From positions 4,960,001 through 5,024,000 of the forward strand of contig BSDZ01000008.1 in the NCBI GenBank assembly GCA_030268105.1: a stretch of DNA of 64,000 bases. The letters are read 5' to 3'. The position numbers were made by a program, and so were the translations under genes. The number at the start of each line of letters is the position of its first letter. Position 1 is the first letter of the stretch. Of the stretch, positions 43,364 through 53,811 are shown piece by piece. The notes beneath the pieces are model-generated. The model was not told the DNA's origin. It was given only the letters and a program-made list of their open reading frames with translations, and did not search any database. The stretch is from Volvox africanus. Taxonomy: Eukaryota; Chlorophyta; Chlorophyceae; Chlamydomonadales; Volvocaceae.

Positions 43364-45398
43364 GTACGCCGGCCGGAGCCTGGCATGTGTTAAGGGGGTG
43401 GGGAACTGAGGGGCAGCATGGCCGCCCCTGTATGCCCACACCACCATGGGAAACCGTTTTGGTTTTACCGGTTATTTGGCTGCACCCTCTAGTGCTCACC
43501 GCGCCCGTATAATGGCACCCGCTGTTTTGATTGTTTGCCGGTGTAGGTGCAGGCAGGTCTTCTGGGCATGCTCCATGGAAGAGCCAAGCCTGCACAGGAG
43601 CGGTTTTAGCGTGTTGGTTAGGGTCCCTGTGCTGCCCAGGGTGACGATTTGCGCCTCAGTGTAGTGCACCTTCCAGCCTGCTTTCGTGAGTTCCTCTGTT
43701 AGCCGTGCGTGTTGTGCAGTTTTCTGTTCGAGTTTGTCAGTGTGTTGCAGGTCGCTAGTGTAGCCCACTTTGACAATGTACACATCGTGCATGAGCTTGC
43801 ATTCCGGCCCCTGGTACCGTTTGCGCTGGGTTGTGTGCGTGGGGAGGTTGGGAATGAACATGATGTCTGGGTGGAGGCGGCGGATTTCCTCGTCTCCTAG
43901 GTGTGGCAGCATCCATTTGGGGATGCACGTCCCACCACAGTACGGCGGGAGATCCTCTTCTTTACCGGCGTCCATAATCATGAAGCCACCACTGTTGCGG
44001 CCCCCGTGGACGCAGTCGGCAATAGTGCGCGTCGCTTGGTTATGCCGGTTGATGTACATGCCTTTCATGGTTGGGTGGGGGCACCCGCCGAGTATGTGGG
44101 CTCCTGAGTCGGGTGTGGGGCCGGTCGTTCCGCAGCTGCGGCAAATAGGGCAGTTTCCGTCTCCACCGCGTCCGTAAAGTTTCTGCAGCTTAGCATTGAA
44201 TAGCAGCCCGTATCGAGCTTTCAGTATTTGCAGTTTGAGCCAGTGGGGCGTCTTTGGGTTGCTTAGGAAGGCATTGCTGGTTTTGGGGTCTAACTTCGAG
44301 GCGGTGTTACGCCATTTTTCAGTTAGAGTTGTGTCGTTTGTATTTAGCCTGCGAGGTATCCTGCTGGAGACACTTATACAGGCCTTTGTTCAGGTCACTA
44401 ATGTAAAAGCAAGTGTCGCGCTGTTTTAGCCAGAACACTTTATCGAACGGGACGCTGTCTGCCTTTTAAGTAAAAGTTGCCGGAATCTCACCTTGTGCGA
44501 CAGATGTTGCTCCCTTGTCAGCTTTGTCATTACCATCAAGGCCGGTATGCGATTTCACTTTCAAGAAGTGGACGGTTATGTTCTGGTGGGCGTAGTCGTA
44601 CAGTAGTTCGGCGATATCCATGAGTAAGGCTTTGTGCTTGGAAATGTGCAGTTTACTCGGATAGTTTATTGCTCTTTTAATAAGATCCAGTGATGCTTGT
44701 GAATCAGTGGCAATTGTTAGGGCGCTGTTCACTTCCTTTTGCGTTGATAGGGCCACGCGTATTGCCGCCAGTTCTGCCCGTTGAATGGTATTAGTGCATC
44801 CGACGCCTGCTGGGTCGATGTACAATGTTTTTCCGGTGAGTCCACAATACGCAGCCGCACCCAGCTTGTTCGGGCCGTCGTTTTCAGCCGGTTTAATGCA
44901 GCTACCGTCAGTCCAGATGATATCGTGTGGGTACACGCGGAGTGGTATTTGTCCGGGGAAAGCTGCTGTCAGGCGCTGCTGGAGCATCTGTCCGTCCATT
45001 TGGTGAACTATGGCGGTGGGTCTGGGTCCAGGCGGCTTTGAGGCCATCATCTTGCGCATGATCTGAGCAGCTTTGCTTGGGTAGGGACGCTGGATGTCGA
45101 TGCATTGGGTGCCCTCGGGCGTGTCCCGCATGCGCAGATGTTTTCTGGGGAGGCCGACGGCGTCCATCGCTTTGAGTTCGGTTAGGAGCGCCTTCATGGA
45201 GCGGGCGTTTAGTCCTCGGATCGCCGTGTCGTTGGCCACCACGACGAGGTCCAGGCCTCCCTTGTAGCCAGGGGTTTGGCCGTCAGTTCCTGTCCCGCTG
45301 GTGAGCATGCACGCTTCACCACGGCTCAGTCGCGTGAGATGGAAGATGTACGGTGTGTTGTATAGCTGCGTGTGGGGACCGGTCCGGTTTACAGCTAT
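43364..45398 (-). mobile_element. 5'-truncated non-LTR retrotransposon: RNase H, zinc finger, restriction-like endonuclease (pseudogene)
   Basis: Reading from 45398 downward, the first frame has a complete RNase H active site: WTDGSC (Asp), QRAELAAI (Glu), TDSQAS (Asp) and KVKSHTGLDGNDKADKGA (His, Asp). It ends at a TAA at 44468. After one or two frame changes, a second frame (44389-43496) has LLFNAKLQKLYGR, then CPICRSCG...HILGGCPHP...RHN, the R2-type CCHC finger, and a restriction-like endonuclease with RLHPDIMFIP and HDVYIVKVGYTSD. RNase H followed by this endonuclease is the C-terminal order of Dualen/RandI elements. The copy is 5'-truncated, frame-shifted and inactive. It may be the 3' half of the family seen at 1-6 kb. 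Confidence 0.75.
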
Positions 45399-45434
45399 TT
45401 ATATATATATGTGTGTGTGTGTATGTGTGTGTGT
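45399..45434. repeat. (AT)n(GT)n microsatellite
   Basis: Adjoins the truncated 5' end of the retrotransposon fragment. Confidence 0.85.
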
Positions 45435-45646
45435 TACAACTGACATGTTTTTTCAATTACTGAATGATCTTTGTATGTATATCTATCTGCTGCCAGTTTA
45501 TAGCATGCATGGAAGTATGTCGTTTACTCATTAGCAGATAGACAGATGGTACCAAAGGGCCGGAAATGCCGCTTGGTATTCGCCTGCGTGGCGGGGGGGA
45601 TGCTCGTCCACCCGTACCTAAATGACAGTTTTGGATATCCAGATGC

Positions 45647-45697
45647 AGCTGCCGAGGGATAGAGTCCCTCGCGGCAGCTAGATGCCTGCTTAAGCAG
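45647..45697. repeat. Hairpin cluster
   Basis: AGCTGCCGAGGGA (45647-45659), a 5-base loop and TCCCTCGCGGCAGCT form a 13-bp stem with a 2-base bulge. A 12-base palindrome CTGCTTAAGCAG follows at 45686-45697. No flanking mobile-element ends were identified. Confidence 0.6.
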
Positions 45698-47971
45698 CCC
45701 TTGCAGGATTGTTGCAGGGTCGCAGAGCAAGGAAAACAGTAAAGAATCTGTACATACAGTTGAATAGATAGGTGGCAATGAAGGCATGCTCATTATTGGT
45801 AAATGTTACGTTGCTGTGTCAGAAAGGTACATTTTGGGCACGTAGGGCAAGGTGGCCTTCGACGTCAAACATAATGTAACGGGTAACTAACTCGGGGTCA
45901 AGCAGTGGCACGAAATTTCAGCATCACTCGGTCTCACACAAAGCGATCCCTGCTACATACCTTGGTTTTAGCCATAGTAAATCCACGACGAAATTCGGCA
46001 ATTACACTCTCCCCCCCCTGGAGGACACGTCTCAGGGATATTGACCCTATCAGCTGATGCTAACAATTGCCTACCCCGGCCATGGGAAGGTCATTACTCA
46101 TTCCCACGTCACGACATGTGCCGTGTTCATACGCGTCCTAGCACCCACGGGTTTTTATGTGTCAAGTCTTATAAGCCACTCAATTAGGGTTTTAGAGATG
46201 CTGATAGGGTGCTTCTGTACCTTCATACTGTGCTGGTGTATGGGCCGTACATGTACGACTACTACATTGTTCCTTTGGGCATTACAATAAACTTAAATAT
46301 CAAAGGATTGAAAGGACAGGACACCTTGTTTTTAAGATTCCGGAATGAAGTTAGGTTCAACCATGCTGCCCATCTATCCCACTCTGTGCTGATGTGCTGA
46401 GGCAACCTGTGTCCAGGACCTCCTGTGACCACAGTGCGCCTACCAGAATGAAGTCCTAAATTTTGTTTTTAGAACAAGTTATACTCATCACCTCATCACC
46501 TCAACCTGGTCACAACCAAATACTTTGAGCCAAATATGTATTGTTCATGTGTTGTATTATTGATAATACAATCCATATCTTCAAATGAAGGTGAGAACTC
46601 CCACTTGATAGAGCAAAAGACCAACCACTACCACTCTACTACCACTCCATATGTTCAAATGAAGGTGAGAAGTACCACTTTAAACCAGTCACTTCTGTTT
46701 ACCTTTACCGACGCATAGAGTGCAGTTGTTGAGGATTTGCTTGACTTTGTAGGAGGGTCTAGCATTTAGTCAAGGGGTTCTGGATGGTTGTGCCTCGAGC
46801 AGCAACATCCCTGAAGCATCCGCATTCGTAGCAGTTGACGTGATATTCGTCATGTGATACGGACGCAACAATGAAAAGTGGAAGGTATTGCGAATCTGCA
46901 TGTCGTGTGGTTACTGCAGTTGTGTTGCTCCGACTGCCAAACGTAGGTTTTTGGTACTAAGCAGCACCAAGTGCCTGGGGAAAAGGTGATTTCTTTTCGA
47001 CCCATAAAATGTAAGACTTTACACTGGTCCCTACTGGCTGGGACCGGCATGCCTATTTCTCGCTACACTGGTGTGGCAGGGTTATAACCATAGTTCACTC
47101 TGGGAACGGTCATGGCTTGGTAACCTGCTTATTACGCTTTGTGGCATCTAGGTATTTGTACAATTCTTATTCGTATTTGAGAAATATTACAAAAATCGCG
47201 TTGTTAGGGTTGTAGCGTTTTTAACCCTAACCAAAACTAAAACAGTACTGGCCGCAATACACATGCGATGGTGAAATCGGCCTGATTGCGAGGCAAGATG
47301 CACTAGGTGCCTTCAAGAGTATACTATTGTGTCTGCCTACAAAGGCCCAATTGGAAGGTGACCGTCTGCGGTCCAATCCTGGACACTACCCGTAGATACC
47401 CCAGGAGGCTATAAATATCCCCCTTCTAAAGGATGTGTCCTCACATCCCAGGGGCAGGGTGAATCAACACCCTGGAAGGAAAGATCTCTGCAAGGTAATT
47501 CCTCAAGCGGTCAGGGTTCCTGCATCCACCTGCCACCATTAGTATTCGAACCCGGATAAACTTTTGCCCGTCCCGATTGCAATTGTTGTACCTGTGTTGT
47601 GTCCGTCTTTACAGGCCCGGAAGATAAGCAAATCGGAAGATGATTACGCACGGTTCAATTCTGGACACCACCCGTAGTTACCTTAGGATAATACATATAC
47701 AATATGCGGAAGTGCGCATAATTGGATTGACCACGGAGGAATATACAGCCAAATGAGGCAGACGATATGATGAACAGGGCTTTAGGCAGATGAATCAGCA
47801 TAGAGATTGATAGGATGTTGAGGCACACAATGGAGACAGATGAAATGCACGGAGCACCTGGAGGAGACAGTCGCAAGTAAGAGGAGGAGCAGAGTACTTC
47901 AAGCGAGTCCTAATAATTTGCAAGATATAACGATTTACCCACGACCATACATTGGTGAGACATACACACAG
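45698..47971. other. Intergenic repeats, no gene seen
   Basis: Contains a third copy of the ~70 bp repeat (46196-46266). It also has a direct repeat of CCATAT-TTCAAATGAAGGTGAGAA (46571 and 46647) and two related ~60 bp segments (47352-47412 and 47635-47695). The latter share GGAAG-TGA--G--CGGT-CAAT-CTGGACAC-ACCCGTAG-TACC, and GGTTCAATTCT in the second is close to a pol III B-box. No open frame with a motif is present. Confidence 0.5.
46196..46266 (+). repeat. ~70 bp dispersed repeat, copy 3
   Basis: AGATGCTGATAGGGTGCTTC...TATGGGCCGTACATGTACGACTAC. It is the closest of the three copies to the apparent consensus. Confidence 0.65.
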
Positions 47972-48292
47972 TATAGCCCCTGGAGTTCCAGGTTCTAACC
48001 TGATCGAGAGCGGGCCAAAGACCAACGTTGAGGGCAGGGTGCCACCATGCCGATGGACTGAGACGACCCCAACTACAGTGACCTGCGAGCTGACCAAGAG
48101 CGGAGTTGACGCCTTAGTTAATTCGGCAGATTCCGCTGGATGTCGATGGTGGTGCTGAACCTGGGAAAAGCGCTGATTTCGGAGAAGTCGGCATGGGAGA
48201 CCGAATGAAGGTGCCCCGAAATACCGGGGAAGGTAGGGACTGCCAGGTTAGTGGCCACGGGTGATGTACCCCCCTATCCCACACACAACACA
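47972..48292 (+). repeat. Dispersed ~330 bp repeat, copy 6
   Basis: Starts GCCCCTGGAGTTCCAGGTTC, ends CCCCCCTATCCCACACACAA. A single-base deletion in the TGGTGG-TGCTGAACC block disrupts the frames seen in other copies. Confidence 0.85.
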
Positions 48293-48990
48293 GTACAGCG
48301 TGTATATTCTATGCCTGGGCTACGAGGTTTTACATATTCTGCACGTTAGTGGAATTTGAACCGCACTCAATTTCAAGCTGGAAGCTCTGTATGTAGGTGA
48401 CACCAAAGCAGGTGGAAGTTGCCATGGGAACGAGAAAGGATGAGGCATAGATGGAGACGCTGATAAAGTAGTCGAAGATAGTGGTAAGGCAGGAAGAGAA
48501 TTCGGAAGGTCGATGGCCCCTGCTGCTGTCAGATTTCTTAGTTTCACCATTTGGTGATGGCTTTCACCAAGTGATTATATGTCGATTTTGCACAGCAATA
48601 AAGGAATTTCACACTCTCGGAAACTCGCCCCTTCACTGCCCCTTCACTATCCGTTCACTACGACACCCTTCATTTTACCGATATCCCCTCATTCCAAAGT
48701 GAAAGCTACAATATCGTTTTGAAATTAAGGCCTTTGTTACAAAGTGAAGTAACGAAGCCGTTCACTTCGAAACGAAGTCATTCCAGCCATAATGCATGCA
48801 GCATTCACATTCCCAAATGAAGCTCCATCACTTCCAAATAGGCAAATATTGTGCCAAAAGTTCCACTCATTTGTAGCGCCCCCCAGCTGTCTCTCACGGC
48901 CTATCCGGGTTGTGTAAGTGGACGAGCACAAGCCCACACCCTTCTTGGCGTTTGTAAGCGGACGAGCACATTCAGGTATAGCCCAGGGTC
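48293..48990. other. Downstream region of sulfotransferase gene; no gene seen
   Basis: Low-complexity CACT-rich stretch at 48.63-48.68 kb; otherwise featureless. Presumed 3' UTR and intergenic DNA. Confidence 0.4.
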
Positions 48991-51900
48991 TCAAGAGGAT
49001 TCGCCCCAGCGTTCCTGAATGACGGTTACCACATCCGAACTCAAACTGCAAAAGGGGTGAGGTCGGCAGTGTAATTTAGGGGGCCGTGTTGCATTTTTGA
49101 AAGAATTCTTGTATTCGAGGAACACATACAAGCTATCCCCCTTCACACAAACACACACACAAATTGGGCCGAGCTGAGATGGTGACAGCCCCAGATGTGC
49201 ACGGCATTCTCGCCTGTTGAAATGATTCTTCTTAAAATCCGCAAGGCTGGCCACGTACGACTGGAAGCGGGAGATAAGCGTGTCGTACTGCTCGTCCCAT
49301 CTGCAAGTTCCAGCCCGGGATAAAACGGATGATGCCAATGGCGCTTTCGCAGGCGAGTTGGTTCACTTGCGTGGAAGGGCGTTGACGGTAATAATAAAAG
49401 TGGAGTGAGGGAGCGAGCGGATGCACAAAGGTAGTTGGGAATATCATCATCACCGCTTCTGCGTTGGGGCGGGCCGCATATTACATATAATGAAGATAAC
49501 ATTATACAATTTATAATAGACATTCACATGTTTGGTGTGTTTTCTTAGACCCCCAAAATACGTATTTATTTTCCGCGAGGATTGCACAGTCCTTGCCTTT
49601 TCCCATCTGTTTCCGCCAGATCCCCCACCCCCTCTGTCCTCATGGCTACTCACCCGAACTGGTGGTAGATACGGCGCAGCACCCCGAGGGGGTCGGACTC
49701 CAGCTCTGAAAACCCCACCTCCACCAGCCTCCCCGCCGGTATGCGCTCCCGTTCCGACTTGTACGACCTGCAGGACACACAGAGATAGGGTCTCTGGCTC
49801 ACGAATGGCCGGGATCATGTAAGCGCCTCAACCTCCCCTTGCAGCTCCTTCTGAATATCCGGAGACTTACAGCTGATTGCAGCACGTGAGCTCGGTGCCA
49901 TGTAGGGCGCTGAGTCGGACTCACAGCCATGGCCCTCCAAATTTGACCAAGGGCGGCTCCCCCCAACCCACATCCTATGAAAGTCTAGCAACTGAAACTA
50001 ACTTGTAAATGATGTCATACTGGTCCATGATGAAGTCGTTGGTGACTTGGTCAGTTGGTAGTTGCAGGTAGGTGTACCAGTAATATGTGTCGGCCATGTT
50101 GGCAGCGGACTGGAAGACCTGATGGCGGTTGGGGACAGACAGATGAACAGAGTTCCACCACGGCCGCGCAGGGGGCTGGGGCCGGGGACAAATGGGTGGG
50201 ACAGGCAACGGACCCACGGGTCACAGGAAACAGTCCACAACCGACGCGAGGGGTGGAAAAAGAATAGATCGGATTGTTCAGGTGTTAGTAAACTCTTTAC
50301 CTTACGGACCCTGGTCTTAAGGACAGGTATTAATAAAACCCTTCAGGAATAATTTGGAGAATGAAATGTCAAAGCAAATACTAATGATAATATAATGCAA
50401 GTCAACCAAACCAAATCCAGCCTAAAAGAATGGCTTTCGCACCGTGGCGGCTTGACGCAGCGGACAGACGATGTCTGTTCTTTTGCCTGACCAATTTTCT
50501 CCCAATGGCCCCGCTATCCTAATCAACCCAAACTAAATCAAGGAATCCAAACACCATCCAAACAATGAGAACGTGTACACCGTTCCTCACTCACCTCCAG
50601 CGGGTCCCGGTGCATAAAGATGAAACGAGCTCGCGGGTAGAGGCGCAGCCATATCCCCAGCCGCGCGGTGTGAACCGGGCTTTTGATGAGCAGCATGGGG
50701 GGCTGGGGGGCCTGGTCGCCGTGCGAAAAAGCATGTTGGCCCCACCATGTTGGCTTACGGTTGCGGATGCGGTTGCTGCGAACGTACCTGTAAGTCACCT
50801 GCAGTGAAGGAACGGCATGCCATGCACATACGTCCGTTGTGCCGGACCTTCCTGTGGTCTTCTTTCGTGTTGCAAGGAAGGTAAGGTAAAGAAAAAGAGC
50901 GGGAAGCACCCATCATTCAACTCGGTCATTAAACACTCGATCTTTCCTCAACTCCTTAAATGCAGCCGCATCAGGAGGAGTCGCTCCTGTTCTCATATTC
51001 TGAAAGCAGCATCTCGCATCATAAGAACTAACAAGGACAGACATCACATCAGAATATTTGGACTGAAACACAGGAAAAATGGAAGTAATTTCCTGATGGG
51101 ATGAAAAAGAAGCAGCGTGATAAAAGGCAGATTACTCCATACGGTCACCCTCAACCAAGTGTGTGGGTTAGCGGAGGGGGCGCTATCCCGATGATGCGCT
51201 GATGTGGAGCGGCCCCATTCCTTTTCCCCTCTTTTCCCCTCTTTATTCCCACTTTCCACTCTTTTTCCATCTTTCATCCTTCTTTATCCCTTTTTCTTCC
51301 CTCGATCGTTGGCGTCGCACAATCGCCCAAGGGGAGGAGATCGAATCGACGTGTCCTTGAATAGGATTATGAGCCACTACCCTAACACAGCCCCTGACCA
51401 TTGCGATGAAATATATGAAGTCACGTATTCAAAGTAAACCTGATCTAGGCTCATAGGCCCCTTCCATGGCTAGGATCCGTACATGGGCCGGCGCACATAT
51501 GGCCGCTGTCTTCCTCCTCCGCATCTGACCTTTCTCATAAAGCAGGTGAAAGCCGCAAGCCATCGCCGGAACGCCGCAGCGACCCGTGGATCCTCTGTTG
51601 CCTCCGAAACTAGCCTGATATCCGATCCAGCCTCGCGAGCCACCACCCGTCCTTGCTCACGCTCACGCGCAGGCTCAGCCCCTCCACCGCCTTCTTCTCT
51701 GATGGAATGCCCAGTCCCCGTCTGCCCGCTGGCCCCGAAGGTAAGGTAATATCGGAGTAGCGGCCGCCACAATCGTGGGAACACCAGCGCCAGGTAAGGC
51801 GAGTCGCCACCCGTTAGAAGATTCACTGCGATTTCGTCCTCCTGAGCAGGAATGTGATGAAGAGGAGCCGCCAATCAATCGCGTGAGATGACGGGGTTGG

Positions 51901-53811
51901 GGCGGGGGTGGCAGGGTATTTACGGCGGGGCGGCCACGGCTCCCTAAAATCCTATGTGATATGTATATATACAATGTACGATACAACATGTAACACACAA
52001 TATATAACATAAACGATATAACATTCAACATGGTGTTTGTCGTGCGAACAAAGCGAACGGAGAAAGCGACGATGATTGTCGCTCCGTTACTGTTTCTTTA
52101 TCAATCAATTAGCTAGGTTACGGAGCTGGTTATCAACCAGGTTTGACACTTTGAATGCGGTCCTGACTGATTACCGTGTCTATGTGTGTATTGTGCGTGA
52201 CTGTGTATCGGGGGGTAATGTGCGATTACAACGGATTACCCCGGGGAGCGGGAATTCTTTTGTACTAAGTACCAAACAGCAGACATTACAGTTGGAATCA
52301 GTGTTAGCTGGAAGGAGGTCGGTCTCTGGATAGGTGAGCGTGGACAGGTGGCGTTGGGAGCCGTTGGAAGCCGTGTCATCGATAGAGTTTGCAGATCGGA
52401 AGAGCCATTCCCTTTCCCCCCTCCCGACGTCTTCTGCTCGTTGTGTTTGCTCGTAGTCGTGGTAACGCGAAGGGGCAAACCAATAGCTCCCCGTTGTATG
52501 TGGCATCTGGCACCACTGACCTATCTGCCCCGACAATAAACTACTAACCGCTGGTAGGTCCCAATGCAACGCCATGTGGTCCATGGGCCGTCGGCGCTCC
52601 AGCAGTCCGGACAGTAGCCCCCGGGCCGGCTCCAGGGATAGAAATGAGGAGGGGAAACCTGGAGGGTACCAGCAAAGCGCAAATGGTGCGCATACACACA
52701 CACACCCTACATCTCTCTCAATCAAAATACAATGCAGGTACGACGTTTCTGTCTGTCGGTTCATATCAGGAGCTGGAACGCACACGTATGTACCGAAGGG
52801 TGTACGTACATTTACCGAACTCTGGGAACGTGTGAGTGCAGCAAATCAGTGCTTGCGAAATCTCCATATGTTGTGAGGTCTTTGCGAGATCGCTTTTGAA
52901 AAGGTGACTTGAGAGATCTTTGTGGGGCCATTGTAAGGCTTCCACGGTGCCTGCTCGGGCCTGGCTTGGGCGTTATATTTAGCACCCAACAAGCACGCCA
53001 ACTCCAACATATCGCCGCTGCACAACGTCTTCATCTCTGCCCTCCCTAGCACCTTTGTTCTTAACGTTATTTTTGCTGGGTGAGAGGTTACACTCCCTAG
53101 CTGCCTGCAAAATTCCATTTGTCGCCCAAGTTGTCGGAGGTTGCTGCTTTAAGTCCTTCCTGGAGCGGATTATGGACAATCTGCTCCATGAACACACAGG
53201 TAAGAAATTCCAAGAATGGACTGCGGCGCATACACTCGCATGCACCTGCGTGAAATGTCGTCGCGAATGCGAACCGTGGGTCGTTAGCGAGCAGGTTGTG
53301 GAGGTGTGTTGTTCCGGTGCGTGGATGCCCCAAGATGAATACAGGCTCCGGATGGAGTGGCTGAGCGGCGATAGCTCGGGAGAAGAACAGCCTGAGAGGG
53401 CGCCAGGGAGGGAGCCAGACATGCATGTGAAAGCAATGGGGGCGGGTGGCTCCTACCAACACCTTTTGCACGAATCAAAAATGAAACACAGTACCACGTC
53501 AGCACCACGTCAGGACCTTCGCATAACGCATACCATCCACGCAACTACCCAGTCCCAATCCCAACCAGTCCACCTGCGCGCCCTGCGGTCAGCTAACGGA
53601 CTGTTTACAGCTTTTGGGGGGAAGAGCGAAGGGGGTAGCAGTTCTAAGCGTCATGTCTTGCTCCCACAACGAGATCCCGGGATATATGCCGGTAGGCTCC
53701 TGCGGCTGGCCCTGTTCTTTTCCAGCCATATGCCCGGCCAGTCGGCAAGCCTAACATTCACTCCTGGACCTACCAATCAAAAAAGGCCAGGAATGTGTTG
53801 ACGAACGCCAT
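48991..53811 (-). CDS. PAPS-dependent sulfotransferase family protein (Sulfotransfer_3 type)
   Basis: Nine exons: 53811-53774, 53391-53246, 52658-52549, 51841-51530, 50798-50595, 50118-50003, 49767-49654, 49300-49214 and 49045-48991. All are in phase and give 393 residues. The PAPS 5'-phosphosulfate loop is FILGHPRTGTTHLHNLL. It is followed by GFPSSFLSLEP, RRPMDHMALHWDLPAEDE, LLIKSPVHTARL and the 3'-phosphate site FIFMHRDPLEVFQS. The C-terminal part has RLVEVGFSELESDPLGVLRR, YVASLADFKKN and IQERWGESS. The family transfers sulfate from PAPS to glycan or small-molecule acceptors; the acceptor is unknown. The start (MAFVNTFLAFFDW) has no obvious signal peptide. Exon 4 carries a ~50-residue Gly/Arg/Glu-rich insert. 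The last intron has a GC donor (CAG|GCGAGA). Confidence 0.9.

Noticed and set aside
44196..44429. Plus-strand open frame in the retroelement fragment
   Set aside because: Antisense to the zinc-finger and endonuclease region, no motif.
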